This document shows, piece after piece, positions 1 to 5,235 of a DNA stretch of 5,290 bases. The notes beneath the pieces were generated by a model. It worked only from the letters and a program-made list of their open reading frames with translations, did no database searches and had not been told where the DNA came from. Every line of letters starts with the position of its first letter. The first letter of the stretch is position 1. The stretch comes from a bacterium (GTDB lineage: Bacteria > UBA9089 > CG2-30-40-21), in assembly GCA_030018795.1 (NCBI GenBank), contig JASEHA010000190.1, positions 1 through 5,290 of the forward strand. The letters are read 5' to 3'. The translations under genes and the position numbers were made by a program.

Positions 1-1
1 T

Positions 2-82
2 AAAACCATAAACCCTCGCCTCCATAAAGCCAGAATAGAGCTGAGAGATAAGATAAGGGATGTGATTTATAGTGGAATGTAG
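2..82 (+). CDS. ECF-type RNA polymerase sigma factor, C-terminal fragment (5' end outside window)
   Basis: The open frame entering from the left edge ends at a TAG at 80-82 and encodes 26 residues, KTINPRLHKARIELRDKIRD followed by VIYSGM. The pattern T-I-x-x-R-L-H-x-A-R-x-x-L-R-x-K-L matches the end of sigma-70 region 4.2, the helix-turn-helix that contacts the -35 promoter element (usually T-V-K-S-R-L-H-R-A-R-x-x-L-R). Its last 11 bp overlap the GTG start of a zinc-finger anti-sigma-like gene in another frame, the usual layout of an ECF sigma factor with its cognate regulator. Only the tail is visible, so the ECF subgroup cannot be judged. The family call rests on the short motif plus the neighbour. 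Confidence 0.8.
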   Translation, partial: KTINPRLHKARIELRDKIRDVIYSGM

Positions 83-1136
83 GTATATTCAAAGCCAATT
101 GAGTTCATTTCTGGATAATACGCTTATTTTTTCTGCACCAATAAAGGAGCACCTTGAAACCTGTTCCATGTGTCAGGATGAGTTGTCTTCAATTAAACGA
201 ACTATAGAGATTACAGCATCTATTGAAGAGATCCTCTCGCCAACTGACTTTCTATCCTCGGTTCATGAGGAGATAAAAAAAGAGGTTCTACCTGTCCTGC
301 CAGAATATAATCTATCCATAACAAAAAAGTATATTGTTTATGCGATTTTGTTGATCTCTGCTGGGTTGTGGTTTGCAAAGGTTTTTTTGTTTAAAGGGGA
401 TATGCTGCGTGTTATTCCAATTGAAAAAAGTTACAAGACAGGCTCTCAAACATCTGTACCAGCTGCTGATTATCTGGATTCTTCATCCTTTATCGCTAAA
501 AATAGGATTTCCACGGATATGTCTTCTATTAAGGAAGAGAAAGGAGAGAAAGTGGAAAAAAAGCTAATGTTTTTCTCAAAGGTTGAAAATAATATCAATC
601 CAGTATCTATGGAAGATGATATTATGGTATTCTCAGAGCCAAAGAATATCTTACTCCCTTCTTATGCCTCAAATCCTCAAATGGATATTACCACTGGCAG
701 CTTTCCTGAACAAATACCCTTAAAACCAAGGGCAAAGGTCTTAAAGATATTCTTTAATGAGCCAATAGAAAAAGAGGAATTGGAGGAAGAGAATACAAGC
801 AAAGAAAGCAAGGAGTTTTCTTGCATTTCTTACGCCCCTTACGCCCATTATGAGCTGGGAGATTTTCTGGTTAGATTAAATGATTATAATGAGGTTTGTT
901 CTGCTCAATTAAGGGATGTAGTTCTGGTATATGAGGTAGAAAAATATGCCAATCCCGAAGAACTGGATGAAAAAAGGGATAGTATCAAGGATATTATTCA
1001 GGGTCTTGTTGGCAGCTATGATTCTCAGAAGATAAAACGAACAGAGAGTCTTAAAAAGGAGTTAAAGGAAAGGATAAATACCATGCTTCAGGAAGGAAAG
1101 ATATTGCAGGTTGGATTTAAGATTGTGGTGGAGTAG
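72..1136 (+). CDS. Membrane anti-sigma factor: zinc finger, one TM helix, FliL-like C-terminal domain
   Basis: This 354-residue protein is probably the anti-sigma factor for the sigma gene it overlaps by 11 bp. Residues 3-34 form an anti-sigma zinc finger (C3, then H27-x3-C31-x2-C34, with the usual L-x-x-F-L-D-N stretch), expected to bind the sigma factor in the cytoplasm. Residues about 87-107 are one hydrophobic helix followed by K/R. Residues 108-250 are polar and low in complexity, with an acidic/lysine-rich stretch near 232-248. Residues about 258-354 resemble FliL (PF03748): a strand resembling F-x-V-x-L-x-D (here F-L-V-R-L-N-D), a second strand resembling I-x-L-x-Y-E, an L-x-x-x-x-x-x-I-x-D-x-I helix, then L-K-x-E-L-K-E-R-I-N and a V-x-F strand at the end. 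The topology fits, since both families are N-in/C-out. The GTG at 72 is chosen because it keeps C3. AAGGGA at 55-60 is a possible ribosome site, and translation is probably coupled to the sigma gene. The anti-sigma call is strong; the FliL relationship is inferred by eye. Confidence 0.8.
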   Translation: MECRYIQSQLSSFLDNTLIFSAPIKEHLETCSMCQDELSSIKRTIEITASIEEILSPTDFLSSVHEEIKKEVLPVLPEYNLSITKKYIVYAILLISAGLWFAKVFLFKGDMLRVIPIEKSYKTGSQTSVPAADYLDSSSFIAKNRISTDMSSIKEEKGEKVEKKLMFFSKVENNINPVSMEDDIMVFSEPKNILLPSYASNPQMDITTGSFPEQIPLKPRAKVLKIFFNEPIEKEELEEENTSKESKEFSCISYAPYAHYELGDFLVRLNDYNEVCSAQLRDVVLVYEVEKYANPEELDEKRDSIKDIIQGLVGSYDSQKIKRTESLKKELKERINTMLQEGKILQVGFKIVVE

Positions 1137-1162
1137 TGGCTTGAGTGGCTTTATCCTCTCTG

Positions 1163-1190
1163 GTCGCTTTGAGCGAAGTCGAAACGCGAC
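1163..1190. repeat. 28-bp palindromic repeat-like sequence upstream of the deaminase
   Basis: GTCGC at 1163-1167 pairs with GCGAC at 1186-1190. The stem continues as TTT/AAA with one bulged C, and the core GAGCGAAGTCG contains a small CGA/TCG inner pairing. The core resembles dispersed intergenic palindromes of the GAGCGAAGTCGAA kind that I recall from many bacterial genomes. It is read through by the longest frame of the deaminase, whose real start is probably downstream. No T-run follows, so it is not an obvious terminator. Confidence 0.45.
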
Positions 1191-1210
1191 TATTGATCTG
1201 GGGGTGTATC

Positions 1211-1696
1211 TTGCAGCTAAAAGCAGATGAAAAATTTATGCAAGCTGCCATTGATATGGCAAGAAAGGGTGTTTTTCAAGGACAGACACCCTTTGGGGCA
1301 TGTATTGTTAAGGATGGGGAGATGATAAGCTGTAGGCATAATCTTGTCTGGGAAAGTATGGATATTACCGCTCATGCTGAGATTTGTGCTATTCGTGATG
1401 CCTGCCAGAGATTAAAGACTGTTGACCTGTCAGGTTGTGTTATCTATTCCACCTGTGAGCCATGTCCTATGTGCTTTAGTGCCTGTCATTGGGCAAGGAT
1501 TGAGAAAATAGTCTATGGGGCAAGGATTGAGGATGCAAAACAATTCGGCTTTAATGAGCTGGAGATATCAAATGATATAATGAAACAGATTGCTGGAAAG
1601 AGCAGTCAGATTGAGATTACATCTGACTTTCTTCGCCATGAGGCATGTGAGCTTTTTGGATTGTGGGACAGGCAGGATAGGCAGAGGGTGTATTGA
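1211..1696 (+). CDS. Nucleoside deaminase of the cytidine deaminase superfamily, guanine-deaminase-like
   Basis: A zinc-dependent hydrolytic deaminase, probably cytosolic, of 161 residues from the TTG at 1211. The zinc site is complete: H55-A-E57 supplies the ligand and the catalytic acid, and P84-C85-P-M-C88 the two cysteine ligands. An early P-F-G-A-x-I-V-K-D-G strand (27-36) and N44 before the HAE motif complete the fold. The region after the zinc motif (W-A-R-I-E-K-I-V-Y-G, then F-G-F-N-E) is closer to bacterial guanine deaminase (GuaD, about 156 aa, guanine to xanthine) than to tRNA adenosine deaminase TadA, so purine salvage is the best guess. The frame is open back to a GTG at 1145, but that would add 22 residues encoded by a palindromic repeat. 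GGGGG at 1200-1204, 6 nt before the TTG, supports the shorter start; ATG at 1238 is another option. Substrate is not proven by sequence. Confidence 0.85.
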   Translation: MQLKADEKFMQAAIDMARKGVFQGQTPFGACIVKDGEMISCRHNLVWESMDITAHAEICAIRDACQRLKTVDLSGCVIYSTCEPCPMCFSACHWARIEKIVYGARIEDAKQFGFNELEISNDIMKQIAGKSSQIEITSDFLRHEACELFGLWDRQDRQRVY

Positions 1697-1710
1697 GGCA
1701 TGGTTTATAT

Positions 1711-1776
1711 ATGTAGTGAGGGTCTTTTAGACTCGTAATTCAGGCTTAAAACGCACCTGAAGGTTGCTCACTACAT
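1711..1776. repeat. 66-nt three-way-junction element; possible terminator or small dispersed repeat
   Basis: A perfect 10-bp inverted repeat (ATGTAGTGAG at 1711-1720, CTCACTACAT at 1767-1776) encloses two further perfect hairpins: GTCT/AGAC at 1722-1732 with a TTT loop, and TTCAGG/CCTGAA at 1739-1761 with an 11-nt loop. The right arm runs into TTTTTATTA, so as + strand RNA it could end transcripts from the deaminase. The nested, nearly closed design is more elaborate than a simple terminator and resembles a small non-autonomous palindromic element. It lacks a T-loop GTTC and a CCA end, so it is not a tRNA. Whether it recurs in the genome cannot be seen here. Confidence 0.55.
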
Positions 1777-1813
1777 TTTTATTAGGTGAACGATTACAAG
1801 GAGTCAAAACAAG

Positions 1814-2047
1814 ATGTTTGAACTGGATAAAACATTGCCTGATATTTTGATCATTATTGGTATAATGATTGCCATCAGAATCACTATCATCCTTCGTCGC
1901 AATAAGATGCAGCCATACAATAAAAGAATAAAGGAAATGGAGGAACAGCTCGAAAAGACAAGGGAAACCCTGGATGATATCTGGCCGAATAGACCAGGAA
2001 TGCGAAGAAGGAAACTGAGGGAAAGAAGTGGCGAGATAGATGAATAG
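1814..2047 (+). CDS. Small single-pass membrane protein with coiled-coil tail, function unknown
   Basis: A 77-residue protein starting at an ATG with AAGGAG at 1798-1803, 10 nt upstream. Residues about 10-27 (P-D-I-L-I-I-I-G-I-M-I-A-I) form one hydrophobic helix, followed by R-R-N-K, which would stay in the cytoplasm. Residues about 34-56 have heptad-like spacing of charged and hydrophobic residues (K-R-I-K-E-M-E-E-Q-L-E-K-T-R-E-T-L), a likely short coiled coil, and the tail is very basic (R-R-R-K-L-R-E-R). The plan of N-terminal helix, coiled coil and a L-D-D-x-x-P-N segment is faintly like phage shock protein PspB, but no diagnostic motif settles that. The neighbouring genes do not suggest a role. 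The good ribosome site and protein-like layout argue that it is real, against a longer antisense frame over the same bases. Confidence 0.65.
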   Translation: MFELDKTLPDILIIIGIMIAIRITIILRRNKMQPYNKRIKEMEEQLEKTRETLDDIWPNRPGMRRRKLRERSGEIDE

Positions 2048-2076
2048 ACTGGAGTAGGTAGGGCAAACGCATCCAA

Positions 2077-2101
2077 ATATCACATCAATAAATGTTGATA
2101 T
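2077..2101. repeat. Imperfect hairpin downstream of the small membrane protein
   Basis: ATATCACAT at 2077-2085 pairs with ATG plus TGATAT at 2092-2101 with one bulged T, giving nine pairs and a CAATAA loop. It is AT-rich, has no T-run after it and lies 30 nt past the stop codon. It could be a weak 3' structure for the small gene, or chance. Confidence 0.3.
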
Positions 2102-2137
2102 CGAATTGTTCAAAAGGAGTGGCAGAAGGAAGCCTGA

Positions 2138-2165
2138 GTAGAGATGCAATATTTTGCGTCTCTAC
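2138..2165. repeat. 28-bp palindrome of the GTAGAGACGCAA type
   Basis: GTAGAGATGCAA (2138-2149) and TTGCGTCTCTAC (2154-2165) form a 12-bp inverted repeat with a single T/G mismatch, which would pair as a wobble in RNA, and a 4-nt TATT loop. I recall very similar palindromes (GTAGAGACG...CGTCTCTAC) as dispersed intergenic repeats in several bacterial groups, including cyanobacteria. The first ATG of the flavoprotein frame lies inside the left arm (2144-2146), so that start is probably an artefact of the repeat. TTGTTTTG after the right arm makes a weak terminator role possible. Confidence 0.7.
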
Positions 2166-2218
2166 TTGTTTTGCCTGATGATTTTAATTTGGCTCGTCTA
2201 TGTGAGAGGATTCTTGAA

Positions 2219-3643
2219 ATGAATAAAAGAAGCATAGTTGTTATTGGTGGTGGACCTGCTGGGATGATGGCGGCTATTCGGGCAGGTCAGCTTACTCAGG
2301 AGAGAGCCTCTCTGGCAGAGACAACACCTCTGATAGATGTTGTCCTGATAGAAAAGAATCTTGCACTGGGCAAAAAGCTTCTCTTAACTGGTAAGTGTCG
2401 TTGTAATCTTACCAATGCCTGTGACATTGAAACCCTTCTGGGTAAGTTTCATAAGAATGGCAGATTTTTGAGGACTGCTCTGAACACATTTTCCAATACT
2501 GATTTAATGCAATTTTTTGAGGGTAGGGGACTACCCCTTAAGGTAGAAAGACAGTCGCGTGTTTTTCCTGCCACTGATATGTCTCTTAGCGTTCTTGAGG
2601 TATTGAAAAAAGAGCTGGCTGTAAACAGGGTAAGGATTGTTTATAATGCACAGCTAAAAGATATCCTTGTTGAGGATAATCAGATAAAGGGTGTGCTGCT
2701 CAAGGAACAAGCTGGCAGTCAGCAGAGGGTAGGGGACAGGGTAGTAACTCAAGCTTCCAGTTTGAGCATTATAAGCCACGAAGAAGAAAGGGTAGGGGAC
2801 AGAGAGCAATTGTTAACTGCTCCCTATCAAGAGGCAGGGTTAACCAAAATTTTATGTGACAGAATTATCCTTGCTACAGGTGGCATTTCTTATGGCTGGA
2901 CAGGGTCAACAGGGGATGGATTAAAGATAGCACAACGGCTTGGGCATCGTATTATTCCTCTTCGGGCAGGGCTTGTCCCCTTAAGGATAAAGGGACATTA
3001 TCCGAAGCTGTTAGAAGGGTTAACCCTGAAGAATATCCAGCTTGTTTTTAGGTGCGGAAAACAGCAGGTAACCTCAGAGGTTGGAGAATTGTTGTTTACA
3101 GATTTTGGTATATCAGGACCCTTGATTTTATCCCTGAGTGGTCAGATTGTTGATTGGCTGGATGCGGACAAAAAGGACAAAGCAGTATTAGTAAGCATAG
3201 ACCTAAAACCCGGCATGTCTCATGAGCAACTGGATGCACGATTTTTAAGGGAATTCAACGCTAATCCAAAGAAAAGTATTCGTAGCATACTCAAGTTTTT
3301 TTTGCCACAAAGGATGGTGGATGTGTTTATGGAGATTGCAGGTATCCTGCAGGATAAACAGGCAAACCAGATTAATAGAGACGAACGCTATAGATTGGCT
3401 GCCTTATTCAAGGGATTGCAGTTAGAGGTAATCGGGACATTGCCTGTAGAGCAGGCAATGATTACACAAGGGGGAGTCTCCTTAAAGGATATTAATCCCC
3501 GAACCATGGAGTCTTGTATTATTTCCGGGTTATATTTTGCCGGTGAGATCATGGATGTTGATGCAGATACAGGCGGATTTAATCTGCAAGCCTCGTTTTC
3601 TACAGGGTATCTTGCTGGAGAGAGTGCAGCTTTAGATGAGTGA
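2219..3643 (+). CDS. HI0933/YhiN-family flavoprotein (NAD(P)/FAD-dependent oxidoreductase)
   Basis: A soluble FAD-binding protein of 474 residues; the family is usually about 400 and its substrate is unknown. The N-terminal Rossmann motif G10-G-G-P-A-G15 binds FAD, and the family signature K-L-L-L-T-G-K-C-R-C-N-L-T-N ends at residue 66. I-L-A-T-G-G comes next in the fold. The C-terminal block T-Q-G-G-V-S-L-K-D-I, T-M-E-S, G-L-Y-F-A-G-E-I-M-D-V and D-T-G-G-F-N-L-Q-A (about 416-462) is diagnostic. The extra length comes mainly from an insertion at about 164-210, where RVGDR occurs twice (170-174, 191-195), plus a shorter one at about 26-39. The ATG at 2219 is preferred because it lies directly before K-R-S-I-V-V-I-G-G-G and has AGAGGA at 2205-2210. 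The frame is open to an ATG at 2144, but that start sits in a palindrome and adds 25 residues outside the fold. It is convergent with the next gene. Confidence 0.9.
   Translation: MNKRSIVVIGGGPAGMMAAIRAGQLTQERASLAETTPLIDVVLIEKNLALGKKLLLTGKCRCNLTNACDIETLLGKFHKNGRFLRTALNTFSNTDLMQFFEGRGLPLKVERQSRVFPATDMSLSVLEVLKKELAVNRVRIVYNAQLKDILVEDNQIKGVLLKEQAGSQQRVGDRVVTQASSLSIISHEEERVGDREQLLTAPYQEAGLTKILCDRIILATGGISYGWTGSTGDGLKIAQRLGHRIIPLRAGLVPLRIKGHYPKLLEGLTLKNIQLVFRCGKQQVTSEVGELLFTDFGISGPLILSLSGQIVDWLDADKKDKAVLVSIDLKPGMSHEQLDARFLREFNANPKKSIRSILKFFLPQRMVDVFMEIAGILQDKQANQINRDERYRLAALFKGLQLEVIGTLPVEQAMITQGGVSLKDINPRTMESCIISGLYFAGEIMDVDADTGGFNLQASFSTGYLAGESAALDE
2726..2802. repeat. Repeat-derived insertion inside the flavoprotein gene: 14-bp direct repeats around a hairpin
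   Basis: AGGGTAGGGGACAG occurs at 2726-2739 and again at 2789-2802, 63 bp apart, exactly 21 codons, so both copies read RVGDR. Between them CTCAAGCTTCCAGTTTGAG (2748-2766) forms an 8-bp stem with one G/T wobble and a TCC loop. The segment falls between the family's second FAD-domain strand region and the I-L-A-T-G-G motif, where homologues normally have only a short loop. The reading frame is kept. Confidence 0.6.
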
Positions 3644-3660
3644 CGCAAAGGGCACATTAG

Positions 3661-3736
3661 TGCACCAGTGCACCAGTAAGGAATTTGACTAATACTCTGG
3701 TAACTGGTGCTCTGATACACTGATACACTGGTGTTC
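3661..3736. repeat. Degenerate 8-bp repeat array with opposed arms at a convergent gene junction
   Basis: The left arm has two exact copies of TGCACCAG (3661-3676). The right arm has six units in the opposite sense with consensus TGRTRCWC: TAATACTC, TGGTAAC (one base short), TGGTGCTC, TGATACAC twice and TGGTGTTC (3690-3736). The arms can pair: GCACCAGT (3670-3677) with ACTGGTGC (3703-3710), and CACCAGT (3663-3669) with ACTGGTG (3727-3733). It fills most of the 102-nt gap between two converging genes, so it could block or end transcription from both sides, but there is no clear T-run. It encodes nothing convincing. Confidence 0.65.
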
Positions 3737-3745
3737 CTAAAATGC

Positions 3746-4858
3746 CTATATCTTCCTCAACACATCAACAGCCTTTGGTGGGCAGCCAGGGACAAAGGGG
3801 ATACCATGTTTTGATGCAATATCACTCATGCAGTCGCCAATCCCAATGATACGGCTGAGATAGGAAAAATTGGTTTCCTGGATTATTTTGGGTTTACCGG
3901 TCATGATGTCTAATCGCTGCAATAGTCCATATTGAATAAATCTGCCAATATGCCATGGATGGGATAGAACAGTCTTCCGTATCTCAGCCATCAGCCCCAG
4001 GCATCCACTGCATGTCTCGTCGGTCCAGTGGTAATAAAGATTGCCTATCCTTCGATGATCGGTTAATGGAATAAAATTCATCTGGCATTCATTTAAGGGT
4101 AGTCCTATCATTTCATCTTCAAACTCGCCTATACCAATATCTCTGGCTATCTTTAAGTGCCTGATATTTTCAGGGTTAAACCCCATAAGCTTAGTTGCGG
4201 CTGCATCTGTAGAAAGAAGATGATTGCCGCAGATGACCAGATTGATACCTCGTACCTCTTGTCCATGTTTTCCTGGTGCCCCACCTTGCTCACCGTTAAT
4301 GGCATCGATGATGATCATGTCTGGTTTGATTACACCTGACAGGGCAGCAATCGGACGATGAAGCCCAAGCAAATGGATTTTCTTATTATCTTCTTTTTTT
4401 AACAATCCCATCTGATTTTTCATGCTGAGGGTTACGGTTGTTGAGGTATGTACCTTTAACTTGGCAATATTGATATATTCTGAATCAAGAATCAGCGATG
4501 GAAGCTGTATTTCTCCATAATCCCAGGGTATACCTCTTCGTTCTGCATAATGAAGGTTTAGCAGACGAACATCCCTTTTTTTGCACATTTTTTCATACCC
4601 TGACACAACAAATGTCCTCTCATAATCCCTTAAGGGACCCTCTCCAACGATGATCTCCTTTATCCCCTGGTGTCTTAAATAGTCTATTACCCCGGATGTT
4701 ATCCTATGATCGGTAATATATGGGCATCCATTCTGACATGGGCTGGGAATGCATGGCTTAATCACTGCCCTCTCATGCTGAGGTTGATACCCAATCTTAG
4801 AAAGGGCATCGTAAACCGTATCTTCAATAGTGTCTTTGGCTTGTTTGATAATGATCAT
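3746..4858 (-). CDS. DUF362 domain-containing protein with extra cysteines
   Basis: A 370-residue protein with no signal peptide visible. The DUF362 core is clear: residues 133-151 read K-L-K-V-H-T-S-T-T-V-T-L-S-M-K-N-Q-M-G, followed by H-L-L-G-L-H-R-P-I-A and then I-D-A-I-N-G-E-Q-G-G-A-P-G (184-196) and S-T-D-A-A-A-T-K-L-M-G (about 216-226). Biochemistry of the family is poorly known; many members carry iron-sulfur motifs. Here the usual K-P-N near the N terminus is K-P-C, with C36, C41 and C45 close together. The C-terminal part adds C283-S-G-C286, G-D-C343 and P-G-C359-P-P-K. These could bind a cluster or a metal, which is inference. It starts one nucleotide after the stop of the DsrE-like gene and has no Shine-Dalgarno sequence (the upstream bases are TTTCTTTTTAAC), so translation is probably coupled to that gene. 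Confidence 0.85.
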   Translation of the reverse strand: MIIIKQAKDTIEDTVYDALSKIGYQPQHERAVIKPCIPSPCQNGCPYITDHRITSGVIDYLRHQGIKEIIVGEGPLRDYERTFVVSGYEKMCKKRDVRLLNLHYAERRGIPWDYGEIQLPSLILDSEYINIAKLKVHTSTTVTLSMKNQMGLLKKEDNKKIHLLGLHRPIAALSGVIKPDMIIIDAINGEQGGAPGKHGQEVRGINLVICGNHLLSTDAAATKLMGFNPENIRHLKIARDIGIGEFEDEMIGLPLNECQMNFIPLTDHRRIGNLYYHWTDETCSGCLGLMAEIRKTVLSHPWHIGRFIQYGLLQRLDIMTGKPKIIQETNFSYLSRIIGIGDCMSDIASKHGIPFVPGCPPKAVDVLRKI

Positions 4859-4859
4859 G

Positions 4860-5222
4860 TTAAAAAGAAACTGTATTCATTCTGGCAGCTAATTTTGCCA
4901 TATCATAAATACCAGAGAATCTTGCACCATCGATAAGGTCATCTTGTTTTATACCCCTTGCCTCAGCACATGGTTTGCAGACAAGGATTGGGATTTTGAG
5001 GATCTGGCATATTTCAAAGACATCACTGAATGCAGCCAGACCAACACCCTGAATGGTTTCCTGCTGGGCTATCCCATTTTTAGCAAAGATAACCCCATCA
5101 TTTGCCAGAAATATAGTAGGATTGTCCTTATTCTCCTTTGCCCCCTTAGCTGTCAGGAAAGCCAGTGATGCTCGATTTGGATTATCTAATCCACAAGCAC
5201 AAACAACCAAAAGTTCAGCCAT
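4860..5222 (-). CDS. DsrE/DsrF-like family protein (sulfur-relay or sulfur-metabolism related)
   Basis: A 120-residue soluble protein of the DsrE/YchN-like fold. The N terminus M-A-E-L-L-V-V-C-A-C-G-L-D-N-P is the first strand and helix start of the family, R-A-S-L-A-F-L-T-A follows as the helix, I-F-L-A-N-D-G-V is the second strand, and I-P-I-L-V-C82-K-P-C85-A-E-A-R-G carries the conserved cysteine region used for sulfur binding in relatives such as DsrE. Further cysteines are C8, C10 and C72. The ATG at 5222 is chosen because AGGAGG (minus strand, 5235-5230) lies 7 nt upstream. The frame is open to an ATG at 5264, but that would add 14 residues with no ribosome site and no family support. 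It is the first gene of a two-gene unit with the DUF362 gene. Known family roles are sulfur transfer; the partner here is not known. Confidence 0.85.
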   Translation of the reverse strand: MAELLVVCACGLDNPNRASLAFLTAKGAKENKDNPTIFLANDGVIFAKNGIAQQETIQGVGLAAFSDVFEICQILKIPILVCKPCAEARGIKQDDLIDGARFSGIYDMAKLAARMNTVSF

Positions 5223-5229
5223 TTTGTTA

Positions 5230-5235
5230 CCTCCT
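5230..5235 (-). promoter_or_regulatory. Strong Shine-Dalgarno site fixing the DsrE-like start
   Basis: On the minus strand AGGAGG is followed by TAACAAA and ATG at 5222-5220. It is the only full-consensus ribosome site I found in the window and decides between the starts at 5222 and 5264. Confidence 0.85.

Noticed and set aside
1711..1776. tRNA-like sequence (GACTCGTAATTCA resembles an anticodon arm)
   Set aside because: There is no 7-bp acceptor stem with a T-arm GTTC, no 5-bp anticodon stem and no D-arm; the fold is a three-way junction with a 10-bp outer stem.
1711..1776. Integron attC site
   Set aside because: There are no R/L box core sites (GTTRRRY and RYYYAAC), and neighbouring genes do not look like cassettes.
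1727..2149. 140-residue antisense open frame over the small membrane protein
   Set aside because: It has no ribosome site and a composition of Leu/Phe/Ser runs typical of antisense frames, and it crosses both the 1711-1776 element and the 2138-2165 palindrome.
3388..3720. 110-residue antisense open frame at the 3' end of the flavoprotein
   Set aside because: It is opposite the strongly conserved C-terminal block of the flavoprotein, and its N terminus is only translated octamer repeats.
4157..4339. 60-residue + strand frame within the DUF362 gene
   Set aside because: It is antisense to the conserved DUF362 core and has no ribosome site or recognisable protein features.
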